Assembly (NCBI RefSeq): GCF_041260665.1
Contig: NZ_JBGCCT010000042.1
Coordinates: 36,528 to 100,527, forward strand
Reading direction: 5' to 3'
DNA: 64,000 bases
Origin: Catenulispora sp. GP43
GTDB taxonomy: Bacteria; Actinomycetota; Actinomycetes; Streptomycetales; Catenulisporaceae
A program made the translations under genes and the position numbers. Of the stretch, positions 17,863 through 27,174 are shown in pieces (the first letter of the stretch is position 1; every line of letters starts with the position of its first letter). Under the pieces are notes generated by a model, which did not search any database, was not told where the DNA came from, and worked only from the letters and a program-made list of their open reading frames with translations.

Positions 17863-18912
17863 TCAGCACTCGAGACGAGCGGGGCTCCGCAGTTGTGACA
17901 TCGACTCGATGACGACCTTTCCGAAGCTCTCCTCATCGCGGTAGGAGCGATACGCCGCGACCGCGTCGTCGAGCCCGAAAACCCGGTCCACCACCGGCCG
18001 GATCCGGTGCGCCGCGACCGCGCGGCACAGCGCTTCCAGTTCCACACGGTTGCCGACGAACTCGCGGCGGACGGTGGCCAGGGAGCCGCTGAGGTCGTCC
18101 TCGGTGACGGTCAGGACCTCCGGCTGCGGGGACACCACCCACAGCAGGCAGACCTGCGCGTAGGTCGCCCCGGCCCGCAGCGACTGGCCGAAGGTGGTCG
18201 GGCCCTGCGTCTCGACGACCAGGTCCGCACCCGCGCCGCCGGTCAGGGCGCGCACCTCCTTGGACCACTCCGGCGTCGCGGCGTAGTCCACCACCTCGTC
18301 GACACCGAGCTCGCGCAGCCGCTCGGCCTTCGCCGCGCTGGACGTGGTGGCGATGACCCGGCAGCCCATCGCCTTGGCGAGCTGGGCCGCGAACAGGGAG
18401 ACGTCGCCGGTTCCCAGGACGAGCACCGTCTGGCCGGCGGTCAGCGTCCCCGGCCGGGTGAGCGCGTTCCACGCCGAGACCCCGGCGCAGGGCAGCGCCG
18501 CGGCTTCGGCCCAGCTCAGGTGCTCGGGGACGGCCACGGCCGCGGCCTCGTCGATGAGCGTGTACTCGGACAGCCAGCCGTCGACGGTACAGCCGAGCTG
18601 GTCGACGACCTCGGGGCGGAGCGGGCCGCTGATCCAGCGCGGCCAGTACGAGGCGGTGATCCGGTCGCCCACCGCGAACCGGCTCACGGCCTCCCCGACC
18701 GCGACGACCTCGCCGGCACCGTCGCTGAGCGGCACGATGCCCGGTCGGGCCGGGAGCGGGTACCGGCCGGTCGTGATGAGCAGGTCGCGGCGGTTGATCG
18801 ACGCCGCGCGGGTTTCGACCAGGAGCTGATGGGGGCCGGGGGTCGGCACGTCCTCGGTGCCGAGCGTGATGTCGTCCAGAGAGCCGGGTCCCGGCAGGCG
18901 GTAGGTACGCAT
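17863..18912 (-). CDS. zinc-less MDR-family NADPH oxidoreductase
   Basis: The 349-residue medium-chain dehydrogenase/reductase has an N-terminal GroES-like fold ('ASINRRDLLITTGRYPLPAR', 'PLSDGAGEVVAVGEAV') and a Rossmann domain with 'GQTVLVLGTGDVSLFAAQLA' near residue 165. The classical zinc ligand set is incomplete, so it is probably quinone-oxidoreductase-like rather than an alcohol dehydrogenase. The ATG at 18912 faces the divergent XRE regulator, with a palindromic operator in the 67-base gap. The upstream end of the open frame reads through that regulator and is discarded. Confidence 0.87.
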   Translation of the reverse strand: MRTYRLPGPGSLDDITLGTEDVPTPGPHQLLVETRAASINRRDLLITTGRYPLPARPGIVPLSDGAGEVVAVGEAVSRFAVGDRITASYWPRWISGPLRPEVVDQLGCTVDGWLSEYTLIDEAAAVAVPEHLSWAEAAALPCAGVSAWNALTRPGTLTAGQTVLVLGTGDVSLFAAQLAKAMGCRVIATTSSAAKAERLRELGVDEVVDYAATPEWSKEVRALTGGAGADLVVETQGPTTFGQSLRAGATYAQVCLLWVVSPQPEVLTVTEDDLSGSLATVRREFVGNRVELEALCRAVAAHRIRPVVDRVFGLDDAVAAYRSYRDEESFGKVVIESMSQLRSPARLEC

Positions 18913-18946
18913 GGATTCAGCGTGCGACGGTCCGTGCGGTGATCCA

Positions 18947-18962
18947 ATTCCCTGGAGGGAAT
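18947..18962. promoter_or_regulatory. palindromic operator between oxidoreductase and XRE regulator
   Basis: ATTCCCTGGAGGGAAT has perfect 7-base arms and sits midway between the two divergent start codons. It is the best candidate binding site for the XRE regulator. Confidence 0.65.
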
Positions 18963-18979
18963 GGACCGGCGGCCCCGCG

Positions 18980-19831
18980 ATGACGAAGACTTCCCCCGTG
19001 AGCACCGCGACCACCAAAGCCCCGCCCGCGTTCGGCGCCGAGCTGCGGCGCTGGCGCACGCTGCGCCGCGTGAGCCAGCTGGAGCTGGCCAACCGCGCCG
19101 GCACCACGCAGCGCCACCTGAGCTTCATGGAGCAGGGGCGCTCGCATCCGGGACGGGCGATAGTGCTGCGGCTGGCCGAGTCCCTGCGGCTCACGCTGCG
19201 GGAACGCAACGCCCTGCTGTTCACGGCCGGCTACGCCCCGGCGTACGAGGAGACCCGCTACGACGCGCCGGAGTTCGCTCCGGTGCGGGAGGCGATGGAG
19301 CGGGTGATCGAGGGGCACCTGCCGTATCCGGCGTTGGTGCTGCGGCGGCCGGGACGGGTGATCACGGCGAACCGGGCGTTCTCCGTGTTCTTGGAAGGCT
19401 GCGCCCCGCATCTGCTTGAGCCGCCGATCGACCTGCTGCGCGTCATGCTGCACCCGGACGGCATCGCGCCGCGGATCGGCAACCTCGCGCAGTGGGGCCG
19501 GCACGTGCTCGACAACCTGCGGCTGCTGGCGTCACAGAGTCCTGACCGCGGGTTGGACTCGCTGGTGGAGGAGCTGGCCGGCTATGTCCCGGAGGCTCCC
19601 ATGGACCAGACGTATCTCGGGTTCGCGGTGCCGATGCGGCTGCGCGCGCCTGAGGGCGAACTGCGGCTGATGACGGCGCTGACCTCGTTCGCCACGGCGG
19701 TGGACGTCACGGTCGCGGAGTCGGTGCTCGAATCGTTCCTGCCGGCGGACGCCGAGAGCGCCGAGATCCTGGCGGCCCGGGACCGGCTGGCCGCCGGGCG
19801 GGACGAGCCGCGGCTGCTCGCGGGACTCTGA
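18980..19831 (+). CDS. XRE-family regulator with MmyB-like ligand domain
   Basis: In this 283-residue protein a helix-turn-helix lies near residues 15-70 ('RRVSQLELANRAGTTQRHLS', 'FMEQGRSHPGR'), followed by the MmyB-like PAS-type domain common in actinomycetes ('YPALVLRRPGRVITANRAFS', 'LLRVMLHPDGIAPRIGN'). Such regulators usually control a divergent oxidoreductase, and one starts 67 bases away. The ATG at 18980 is chosen over 18911 because the operator palindrome would otherwise be coding. Confidence 0.9.
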   Translation: MTKTSPVSTATTKAPPAFGAELRRWRTLRRVSQLELANRAGTTQRHLSFMEQGRSHPGRAIVLRLAESLRLTLRERNALLFTAGYAPAYEETRYDAPEFAPVREAMERVIEGHLPYPALVLRRPGRVITANRAFSVFLEGCAPHLLEPPIDLLRVMLHPDGIAPRIGNLAQWGRHVLDNLRLLASQSPDRGLDSLVEELAGYVPEAPMDQTYLGFAVPMRLRAPEGELRLMTALTSFATAVDVTVAESVLESFLPADAESAEILAARDRLAAGRDEPRLLAGL

Positions 19832-19948
19832 ACCCGGATCCCCCATCCGGCCGCTCGCGACCACCATTCGGGTCACCACGCGTGCCGTCGCTCCCGGGCC
19901 CGCCCACCATGGCAGAGGCGACCGCCGCCCCGCCCTGGGCACGCGAGA

Positions 19949-21496
19949 ATGCGAGCGACGATGCAAGGCTTCTCCCGGGAACCCGGCACCACCGGCCCGA
20001 TCACCATCACCCTGCCCAAGGCCGGGGAGCGGCGGGTCTGGGGCTGGGCGGTCATCATCGCCGTCGGCGGCTTCCTGTTCGGGTACGACACCGGTGTGGT
20101 GTCCGGCGCGCTGCTGTACATCACGCAGGACTTCCACCTGTCGAGCTCCGAGAAGAGCAGCGTGGTCAGCGTCCTGCTGATCGGCGCGATGATCGGCGCG
20201 CTGGCGGCCGGCCGGATCTCCGACGGTCTGGGCCGCAAGAAGGCGGTCACCATCTTCGGCCTGGTGTTCGCGCTCGGGACGCTGATCGCGGTCGTCGCAC
20301 AGAACTACGGGACGCTGCTGGTCGCCCGCTTCGTCCTCGGTCTGGCCGTCGGCGGCGCCTCGGCGCAGGTCCCGGTCTACCTCGGCGAGATCTCGCCGGC
20401 GAACATCCGGGGCCGCATCCTGTCGCTGAACCAGCTGCTGATCACCGTCGGCATCCTGTGCTCGTACCTGATCGACCTGGCGTTCTCGCACAGCGGGAAC
20501 TGGCGGGCGATGTTCGCCTTCGGCGCGATCCCGGCGCTGGTCCTGAGCCTGGGCGTGTGGTTCGTGGTGCCGGAGTCGCCGACCTGGCTGTACACGCGGG
20601 GACGCGTCGAACAGCTCCGCGAGGGCCTGCTGATGGTCACCGACGCCGAACAGGCCGACGAGATCATCGAGGTCTACGGGGAGCGCCAGAAGCAGGCGGC
20701 GCGGATGGAGGCGACGCGCGGCGCGGACGAGAAGGGCTGGCGCATCCTGCTCACCCCGGCCGTGCGCCCGGCCATGATCGTCGGCCTGACGATGGCCGCG
20801 CTGCAGCAGTTCGGCGGTATCAACACGATCATCTACTACGCCCCGACGATCATCGAGCAGACCGGCCGCAGCGCCAGCAACTCGATCGTCTACTCGGTCT
20901 ACATCGGCATCATCAACTTCGTGATGACGGTCCTCGCCATCAACACCATCGACCGCCTGGGCCGGCGCCAGCTGCTGCTGATCTCGCTGGCCGGGATGGC
21001 GGGCTTCGTGGCGCTGCTGGGCTTCAGCTTCATCTGGAGCTGGAACTCCAACCTGACGCTGCTGTTCATGGTCGCCTACATCGCGGCCTTCGCCGGCGGC
21101 CTGGGCCCGGTCTTCTGGGTGCTGGTCGGCGAGATCTTCCCGACCCGGGCCAAGGCCGACGGCTCCAGCGCGGCGACCACCGTGAACTGGCTGTCGAACT
21201 TCATCGTCAGCCAGTCCTTCCTGACCGTGGCCAACGGCATCGGCCAGGGCCAGACGTTCCTGATCTTCGCCGGGGTCTGCGTCGCCGGGCTGGCGTTCGT
21301 CGGACGCTTCGTGCCGGAGACCAAGAACCGCGACACGAACGAGGTCCAGAAGGCGCTGTTCGAGCGGTTCGGGAAGAAGCCGATTCCGGAGGCGCGGACG
21401 TCCACCGGGGCCTACGACGCCGGGCGCGCCGACGCGGGGCACACCGACGCCGGCTCGGCGGTCAAGCCTGCGGATCGTCGACGGGATCGCCGGTGA
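19949..21496 (+). CDS. MFS sugar porter (XylE/GLUT family)
   Basis: The 515-residue, 12-TM protein has the sugar-porter signatures: 'FLFGYDTGVVSGALL' in helix 1, 'GRISDGLGRKK' and 'RFVLGLAVGGASAQVPVYL' before the central loop, PESPTWL, 'LQQFGGINTIIYYAPTI' in helix 7 and PETKN near the end. It imports a hexose, pentose or inositol, probably by proton symport. ATG 19961 is an alternative start. It is convergent with the zwf/aldose-epimerase operon, which fits a role in feeding sugar into that pathway. The hydrophilic tail is Asp/Ala-rich. Confidence 0.92.
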   Translation: MRATMQGFSREPGTTGPITITLPKAGERRVWGWAVIIAVGGFLFGYDTGVVSGALLYITQDFHLSSSEKSSVVSVLLIGAMIGALAAGRISDGLGRKKAVTIFGLVFALGTLIAVVAQNYGTLLVARFVLGLAVGGASAQVPVYLGEISPANIRGRILSLNQLLITVGILCSYLIDLAFSHSGNWRAMFAFGAIPALVLSLGVWFVVPESPTWLYTRGRVEQLREGLLMVTDAEQADEIIEVYGERQKQAARMEATRGADEKGWRILLTPAVRPAMIVGLTMAALQQFGGINTIIYYAPTIIEQTGRSASNSIVYSVYIGIINFVMTVLAINTIDRLGRRQLLLISLAGMAGFVALLGFSFIWSWNSNLTLLFMVAYIAAFAGGLGPVFWVLVGEIFPTRAKADGSSAATTVNWLSNFIVSQSFLTVANGIGQGQTFLIFAGVCVAGLAFVGRFVPETKNRDTNEVQKALFERFGKKPIPEARTSTGAYDAGRADAGHTDAGSAVKPADRRRDRR

Positions 21497-21517
21497 ACCG
21501 CAGCCGCCGCAGCCGCC

Positions 21518-21757
21518 GTCCACCACCCGCAGGTCCAGTCCGCCGGAGAGCATGTCCTCCATCACCACGCCGGCCATCGGGTTCAGCGCGGCCGTCCCGA
21601 CCAGCTGCCCGGCCACCTCCGAGGAGCGGAACAGCAGCGCGTCCACCGCCGCCCGGCCCTTGGTGCCGTAGCCGATGACCAGGGTGTTGACCAGGCGCGC
21701 GGTGTTGCCGACCGGGACCACGTCGCCGTAACCGATCGTGGTCAGAGTGACCGTCGA
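21518..21757 (-). pseudogene. collapsed remnant of a TrkA-N potassium channel
   Basis: One short open stretch joins three widely separated landmarks of a Kch-type channel. These are the pore filter and helix ('TVTLTTIGYGDVVPVGNTAR'), the RCK nucleotide-binding start (VIGYGTKGRAAVDALL) and the late RCK segment (SSEVAGQLVG ... GVVMEDMLSGGLDL). Intact proteins have 100 or more residues between these, so two internal deletions that happened to keep the frame are inferred. There is no start codon of its own. It lies 90 bases past zwf on the same strand. Confidence 0.7.
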
Positions 21758-21848
21758 GTACGGCGCCCGCCACGGACGGGTATCAGGGAGCGAACCGCCG
21801 CGCACCGGCTGCGGGCTCGCGGCGGCCGCGCGCTCCCTCCGAGCCTCG

Positions 21849-23348
21849 CTACTTCTCCTCTGCCGCGTCCTTCGTGGTGGGGTTGTGCTTGGGCTCGGGC
21901 GTTCCCTTGCCGATGTACGTCACGTAGAACAGCTCCTCGGCAGGGTTGTGCCACCCGTCCGCACCGACCAGCTCCGCCGCCGCCTCCGGTCCCCAGGTAC
22001 CGGTCTTGTAGACGGTCGGGTTGGAGCTCTCCAGGATGTCGCCGACGATGCGCCAGCTCTCCTCGATGGCCGGGAAGAACGCGAAGCCGCTGGAGTCGCC
22101 GACGATCGCCGCGTGCAGGATGTTCTCGTAGGGCTTGGCCTGGCCGCCGAGCACCTTCTCGAAGTCGATGCCCATCGGGAAGGCCACCGGCAGCTGACCG
22201 CGATCCCCCCTCCGCGCCATCAGCTCGAAGGCGATCCCGGCGCCGGGCTCCAGCCGGATCCGGATCAGGTTCGGCGGGACGTCCGCGGCCAGGCCCCGGA
22301 AGAGCTCCGACGGCGGGCGCCGCAGCTGCACGCACACCTCGGTCGCGGTCACCGCGAGCGCCTTGCCGCTGCGGATGTAGAAGGGCACCCCGGCCCAGCG
22401 CCAGTTGTCGATCCACAGCCGCAGCGCGATGAAGGTCTCGGTCTGCGAGTCCTTCTTCACGCCCTTCACCTCTTGGTAGCCCTCGTACTGCCCGCGCACG
22501 ACGTCGGCCGGGTCGACGGTGCGCACGGCGTGCAGCAGCCGCCACTTCTCCAACGACAGCGCCTGCGGGTCGCCGACGTTCGGCGGGTCCATCGCCAGCA
22601 GCGTCATGACCTGGAACAGGTGGTTCTGGACGACGTCGCGCAGCGCCCCGACGGCGTCGTAGAACGAGCCGCGGTCGGCGACGTCGAAGTCCTCGGCCAG
22701 GGTGATCTGCACGTTGTCGATGGAGGAGCGGTCCCACACCGGGGCCAGCAGGGTGTTGGCGAACCGGAAGGTGCCCAGGCCCTCGACCGACTCGTCACCC
22801 AGGAAGTGGTCGACGCGCAGCAGGTGGTCGCGGTCGAAGTACTGCTCCAGCACCGCCTCCAGCTCGCGCGCCGAGGCCAGGTCGTGGCCGAAGGGCTTCT
22901 CCACCACCAGCCGCGCGTTCTTGTTCAGGCCGGCCTCGGCCAGGCCCGCGGCGACCTTGTCGAACAGCGAGGGCGGGATGGCCAGGTAGTGAGCGGCGAA
23001 GCCCTTCCCGGCGACCGCCTTCCCGATCTTCGCGTAGATCGCCGGGTCGGTGAAGTCGCCGGTGACGATGCTCAGCCCGTCGGCGAACTCCGTGAACACC
23101 TTCTCGTCGATGGGGTAGCCGGCCTCGATCACCGACTGCCGGGCGTGTGCGCGCAGCGCCGCGTCGTCGAAATCGGAGTAGGCCACGCCGACCACCGGGA
23201 CGGTGAGCAGGCCGCGCTCGGTGAGCTTGTACAGCGCCGGCAGCAGCATCTTCTTGGCCAGGTCGCCGGTGATGCCGTAGAGGACCAGGACGTCGGCGCC
23301 CTCCAGGTCGGTGTTGTGGGTCGAGGTCACGCTGGAGGACAGCGGCAT
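21849..23348 (-). CDS. zwf: glucose-6-phosphate dehydrogenase
   Basis: The 499-residue enzyme is within the usual 480-510 range. It has an N-terminal Rossmann motif 'LVLYGITGDLAKKMLLPALY', the substrate signatures VVEKPFGHD and RVDHFLGDE (near residue 180), and 'RIRLEPGAGIAFELMA' later. It oxidises glucose-6-phosphate to 6-phosphogluconolactone with reduction of NADP+, the entry to the pentose phosphate pathway. GGGAG precedes the ATG. It follows the aldose-epimerase gene by 48 bases on the same strand. The nucleotide motif GxTGD differs from the common GASGDL by Thr for Ser, a conservative change. Confidence 0.95.
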   Translation of the reverse strand: MPLSSSVTSTHNTDLEGADVLVLYGITGDLAKKMLLPALYKLTERGLLTVPVVGVAYSDFDDAALRAHARQSVIEAGYPIDEKVFTEFADGLSIVTGDFTDPAIYAKIGKAVAGKGFAAHYLAIPPSLFDKVAAGLAEAGLNKNARLVVEKPFGHDLASARELEAVLEQYFDRDHLLRVDHFLGDESVEGLGTFRFANTLLAPVWDRSSIDNVQITLAEDFDVADRGSFYDAVGALRDVVQNHLFQVMTLLAMDPPNVGDPQALSLEKWRLLHAVRTVDPADVVRGQYEGYQEVKGVKKDSQTETFIALRLWIDNWRWAGVPFYIRSGKALAVTATEVCVQLRRPPSELFRGLAADVPPNLIRIRLEPGAGIAFELMARRGDRGQLPVAFPMGIDFEKVLGGQAKPYENILHAAIVGDSSGFAFFPAIEESWRIVGDILESSNPTVYKTGTWGPEAAAELVGADGWHNPAEELFYVTYIGKGTPEPKHNPTTKDAAEEK

Positions 23349-23396
23349 GGTGCGGGCTCCCTTGCTGATGGTGTCGGCGCGCGGTCGGGTGGCCGG

Positions 23397-24308
23397 TCAG
23401 CCGGCCGCGATCCCCCACGATCCCCGGTACTCGGCCCCCGGTTCCAGGCGGGTGAGGTCGACGCCGCTGGCGAAGGCGTTCGGCGGGCCGGTCATGGGCT
23501 CGCAGCCCAGGCCGAGGCGCCGGGATTGAGCAGGGACGTTGTCGGCCGTGTAGACCTCCAGCCAGGGCTGCGCCCCGTCGAGCCAGAACGACGTGCTGCG
23601 CCGGCTGCCGGCCAGCCGGACCCGCGCCAGGCCGTCGGCGCCCCGCCGCAGACCGGTGTAGGCGATGTCGATCTTCTGCGGGCCCAGCACCCGGCCGTCG
23701 CGCAGGTCGTACTCACTGCCCGCGACGTCCTTCGGGCCGCCGACCGGGATCATCCGGTCGTCCACCGGCTGGTAGAGGCTGCCGGGGATTCGGACGGTGC
23801 AGGCGTCGAGCGGCTCGCCCACCGTGATGTAGGGGTGCATGCCGTGCGCGTAGGGCAGCGCGCGGGTGCCGGGGTTGGCGGCCGAGAGGGTGACCGTCAG
23901 GCCGCTCTCGACGTCCAGGCGGTACTCGGCCTGGACGTCGAGGCGGAAGGGGTAGCCGGTCGAGCCGTGCAGCGAGCAGGCCAGCACGACGGTGTCCGGC
24001 CGCTGCTCCACCGGCGACCAGGCGGCCCAGCGCGTCAGGCCGTGGATGGCGTTGTCCAGCTCCGGCTCGGACAGGTCGAGCTGGTACTCGCGGCCGTCGA
24101 AGGTGTAACGGCCGCGGTCCACCCGGTTCGGCCACGGGATCAGGAGCTGCCCGAACGCCGCCGGCGCCGGCTCGTCGGCGTCATAGGACAGGACGAGGGG
24201 CTCCCCGTCGTGGGTCAGCTCTCTGAGCCCGGCGCCTTCTTCCGTGATCACCGCGCGGTAGGGACCGGCGGTGAGCTCGTACTGCTCGCCGGTGAGGAAG
24301 TCGGACAT
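23397..24308 (-). CDS. aldose 1-epimerase family protein
   Basis: The 303-residue galactose-mutarotase-like protein carries 'WPNRVDRGRYTFDGREYQL', NAIHGLTRW with the substrate histidine, and 'LPYAHGMHPYITVG' with the second histidine. It interconverts sugar anomers. The start at 24308 (MSDFLTGEQY) is the first plausible ATG. It lies upstream of zwf in the same operon and faces the sugar porter gene, together suggesting a small sugar uptake and oxidation unit. Confidence 0.9.
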   Translation of the reverse strand: MSDFLTGEQYELTAGPYRAVITEEGAGLRELTHDGEPLVLSYDADEPAPAAFGQLLIPWPNRVDRGRYTFDGREYQLDLSEPELDNAIHGLTRWAAWSPVEQRPDTVVLACSLHGSTGYPFRLDVQAEYRLDVESGLTVTLSAANPGTRALPYAHGMHPYITVGEPLDACTVRIPGSLYQPVDDRMIPVGGPKDVAGSEYDLRDGRVLGPQKIDIAYTGLRRGADGLARVRLAGSRRSTSFWLDGAQPWLEVYTADNVPAQSRRLGLGCEPMTGPPNAFASGVDLTRLEPGAEYRGSWGIAAG

Positions 24309-24386
24309 GCGTCCTTCGTAGCCGGGGTGTGGCGTGAGCGCGCCCCGGACGGCGCGGGCTGCCGCCATCCGGTCAACGGCGCGCGG

Positions 24387-25217
24387 TCAGCTCCAGCACC
24401 CGGTTGCCGCGGCGGCGACGACGAAGTCCTCGAACCGGCGCGGGGACCGGCCGAGCGCCTTCTCGACGCCGTCGCTCAGACCTTCGACGGAGCCGTCGGC
24501 GCCGCGCGCCACCAGACCGGCCATGCGCTCAGCCGTCGTCCGCGGGACACCATGGGCGAGTTGCTGCTCCACGAAGGCCTCCGGGGTGACCGCCAGGTAC
24601 TGGAGCGGCCTCCCGGACGCCGCGGCGATCAGCTCGGCCGCCTCGCCGAAGCCGAGCGCCCGCGGGCCGGTGAGCTCGTAGACCTGGCCGGCGTGCCGGT
24701 CCTCGGTGAGCGCGGCGGCCGCCACGTCGGCGATGTCCTCGGCGTCGATGAAGGGGATCTTGCCTTCGCCCGCGGGCAGGGCCAGGGTCCCGCTGCGGAC
24801 CGCCGGGAGCCAGAAGTCCTCGCTGAAGTTCTGTGAGAACCAGCCCGGGCGCACGACGGTCCATTCGAGACCTGACCCGCGGACCGCCTGCTCGGTGGCG
24901 TGGAGCGGATGGTGCTCGCTGTCCGCGCCGGGGGCGGAGAGCAGTACCAGGCGACGGACTCCGGCCGCCACCGCCGCGTCGACCAGGGCGGCCATGCGCG
25001 GCGGGTTGTTGTCGCCGGAGACGCTCCCCGGTTCGATGAGGTAGGCGGCGGTGATCCCGGCCAGGGCCGGGGTGTGGGTCGCGGGGTCGTCGAGATCGAG
25101 GCGGACGTCACCGCCGGTGCGGCTGGCGGTGCGGACCTGGTGGCCGGCGGCGGTGAGGCGGGAAGCGATACGGCGGCCGGTCTTGCCGGTGCCGCCGAGG
25201 ATGAGGAAGTTCTCCAT
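24387..25217 (-). CDS. NmrA-like NAD(P)H-binding protein (atypical SDR)
   Basis: The 276-residue protein has an N-terminal Rossmann 'FLILGGTGKTGRRIASRLTA' and 'LVLLSAPGADSEHH', but no YxxxK catalytic pair, as in NmrA/HSCARG-type sensors and isoflavone-reductase-like enzymes. It probably binds NADPH as a redox sensor or reductase. ATG 25217 is taken rather than 25253 because the product then starts at the Rossmann strand. It is divergent from the AraC gene, its likely regulator, with a 91-base gap. Confidence 0.88.
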   Translation of the reverse strand: MENFLILGGTGKTGRRIASRLTAAGHQVRTASRTGGDVRLDLDDPATHTPALAGITAAYLIEPGSVSGDNNPPRMAALVDAAVAAGVRRLVLLSAPGADSEHHPLHATEQAVRGSGLEWTVVRPGWFSQNFSEDFWLPAVRSGTLALPAGEGKIPFIDAEDIADVAAAALTEDRHAGQVYELTGPRALGFGEAAELIAAASGRPLQYLAVTPEAFVEQQLAHGVPRTTAERMAGLVARGADGSVEGLSDGVEKALGRSPRRFEDFVVAAAATGCWS

Positions 25218-25308
25218 GACTCGAGGGAACCGTGATCGACCTGGACTCTCCATGGGAGAACGTCGCCGAAACCTTTGTGATCGTCTGGCACTCGTCTAAC
25301 CTGGATCT

Positions 25309-26301
25309 ATGGACACGCTCAGCGACCTGCTCCGCCGCGCCGGGGCGGGGGACGCGCAGGTCCGGCAGCTGATCCAGCGGCCGCCGTGGTCGATGACCTA
25401 CGCCGACGCCCCTGCGCTCACGCTGTTCGCCACCCTCGGCGGGCACGCGGCGCTGCGGCTGGAGGACGTGCCCTCGGCGGCACCGGCCCACCTCGCCGCC
25501 GGGGCCATCGCGCTGGTCGCGCACAGCACCCGGCACACCATCTCCGACGACCTGGCGACCCCGCCGCAGGTGGTGATCAGCGGCGGCCGCAAACAGTTTC
25601 TCGGCGATCCGGACAAGCACGCCGAGCTGGCGGCGCACCTGGCGCCGCGCACCTGGGGCGACGGCCTGCCGGGCGCGACCACCGTCCTGCGCGGCATGTT
25701 CAAGCTCCGCGGCGAGGCCGGCCGCCGACTGCTGGCGATCCTCCCGCCGCTGGTCGTGATCCCGGCCGGGCCGCGTACCGGCGCCGCCTTGGACCTGCTG
25801 GCCTCCGAGGCCGCGCGCGACGAACCCGGCCAGGAGGCCGTCCTGCACCGCTCGCTGGACCTGGTGCTGGTCCTCGCGATGCGGTCGTGGTGCGCGGGCT
25901 TCGGCCCGGCCGACCCGTCCTGGTACAGCGCCCTCGCCGACCCCGCGATCGGCACCGCCCTGGACCACCTGCACACCGATCCGGCGCGGCGCTGGACGGT
26001 CGCCGGCCTCGCGGCCACCGCCGGCCTGTCCCGCGCCGCCTTCGCGGCCCGCTTCACGCAGCTGGTCGGGCAGCCGCCGATGGCATACCTGGCCGGATGG
26101 CGGATGACGCTGGCCGCCGACCTGCTGCGCGAGGACAGCGGGACGACGGTCGCCGCGGCCGCGCAGGCGGTCGGGTATCAGGACGCGTTCGCGTTCAGCG
26201 TGGCGTTCAAGCGGGCGAAGGGGGTGAGCCCTTCGCAGTGGGGGCGGGAGGGCGCCGACGAACCCGACGCGCAGCTCAGCGCGACCCCGCGTACAAGGTA
26301 G
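25309..26301 (+). CDS. AraC-family regulator with cupin sensor domain
   Basis: The 330-residue protein has an N-terminal cupin_6-type domain ('PPWSMTYADAPALTLFATLG', 'HLAAGAIALVAHST') and a C-terminal double helix-turn-helix (about 215-310: 'WTVAGLAATAGLSRAAFAAR', 'AVGYQDAFAFSVAFKRAKGV' then SPSQW). Such proteins usually control a divergent dehydrogenase or reductase, here the NmrA-like gene. Its 3' end overlaps the convergent lipoprotein gene by 26 bases. Confidence 0.92.
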   Translation: MDTLSDLLRRAGAGDAQVRQLIQRPPWSMTYADAPALTLFATLGGHAALRLEDVPSAAPAHLAAGAIALVAHSTRHTISDDLATPPQVVISGGRKQFLGDPDKHAELAAHLAPRTWGDGLPGATTVLRGMFKLRGEAGRRLLAILPPLVVIPAGPRTGAALDLLASEAARDEPGQEAVLHRSLDLVLVLAMRSWCAGFGPADPSWYSALADPAIGTALDHLHTDPARRWTVAGLAATAGLSRAAFAARFTQLVGQPPMAYLAGWRMTLAADLLREDSGTTVAAAAQAVGYQDAFAFSVAFKRAKGVSPSQWGREGADEPDAQLSATPRTR

Positions 26302-27106
26302 CCAGCTTCCCGGCGGCGACCTTCACATCATGCTGCACCGAGCTCACCCCCGGGTCCTGCGACGTGGACGGCCCGGACACGTTCACCACGGTCAGGCTGT
26401 TGCCGCGCAGGATGACCGCCATGTAGTCGATGCCCTGGGCGCCCGCGGCCGAGGCCGGCGCGCCCGGTGCGCTGATGGCGACCCGGATGCCGTAGCTGTT
26501 GGCCACGCCGTTGGGCGCCATGTTCGAGATCGAATACGTCGCCGGCGCGTCGGTCCACTGGAAGCGGCTCGCGCAGCCCGCGATCCAGCCGCGGTGCTTG
26601 GCGAAGTCCGCACTGGCGGCGGCAGCGGTCGCGTAAGTGATCACCGTCTCGCCGACCTGTGAATTGCTCGGGGCCGACCATGACATGTTGCGCGTCTTCA
26701 CCCAGGCGGGATTGCGCGGGTAGGCGGGGTCGACGAACTGCGGACGCACGACGGGGTCGCAGTTGTCCGGGTCGACGCTCTGGGAGGCGGCGACGGCCGG
26801 ATTGCTGTACTGCTTCCACGCTCCGGTCGACGACGGCGCCAGGTCGACCAGCGAGAGCATCGCGATGTCGGGGATGTCGGGCTGGGCCGAGGTCTGCCTC
26901 GTGGGCGCGGCCGGGTTCGACGGGGAGGCCGGCGTGGCCGGATCCGAGGAGGAGGTCGTCGCCGGCGAAGCCGCGGTCGTCGATGCCGGTCCGGCGGCCT
27001 CGCCCGACCCCGCCGCCCCGGCCTTGGAAGCCGAAGACGCGCAGGCGCTGAGCCCGACCGTCGCCGCAGCCAGGACGACCGCGGCGACCGATGCCTTGAT
27101 GTTCAT
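26276..27106 (-). CDS. lipoprotein with PknH-like sensor domain
   Basis: The 276-residue protein has a lipoprotein signal with lipobox LSAC (MNIKASVAAVVLAAATVGLS then AC). A Ser/Thr/Ala/Pro-rich linker of about 60 residues follows, then a globular domain with four cysteines resembling the extracellular PknH_C sensor fold ('ISNMAPNGVANSYGIRVAIS'). It is anchored outside the membrane. The start at 27106 is the one that gives a proper signal. No kinase gene adjoins it, so any signalling link is unproven. Confidence 0.78.
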   Translation of the reverse strand: MNIKASVAAVVLAAATVGLSACASSASKAGAAGSGEAAGPASTTAASPATTSSSDPATPASPSNPAAPTRQTSAQPDIPDIAMLSLVDLAPSSTGAWKQYSNPAVAASQSVDPDNCDPVVRPQFVDPAYPRNPAWVKTRNMSWSAPSNSQVGETVITYATAAAASADFAKHRGWIAGCASRFQWTDAPATYSISNMAPNGVANSYGIRVAISAPGAPASAAGAQGIDYMAVILRGNSLTVVNVSGPSTSQDPGVSSVQHDVKVAAGKLATLYAGSR

Positions 27107-27174
27107 GCGTTTCCTCCCCGGAATCACGTGCCTCTCGACCACAAAGACGTCCCATCCACGGGGAGGTTGCGTCT

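Noticed and set aside
21738..24836. 1032-residue plus-strand open frame
   Set aside because: It runs antisense through zwf, the aldose epimerase and the NmrA-like gene, with no domain of its own.
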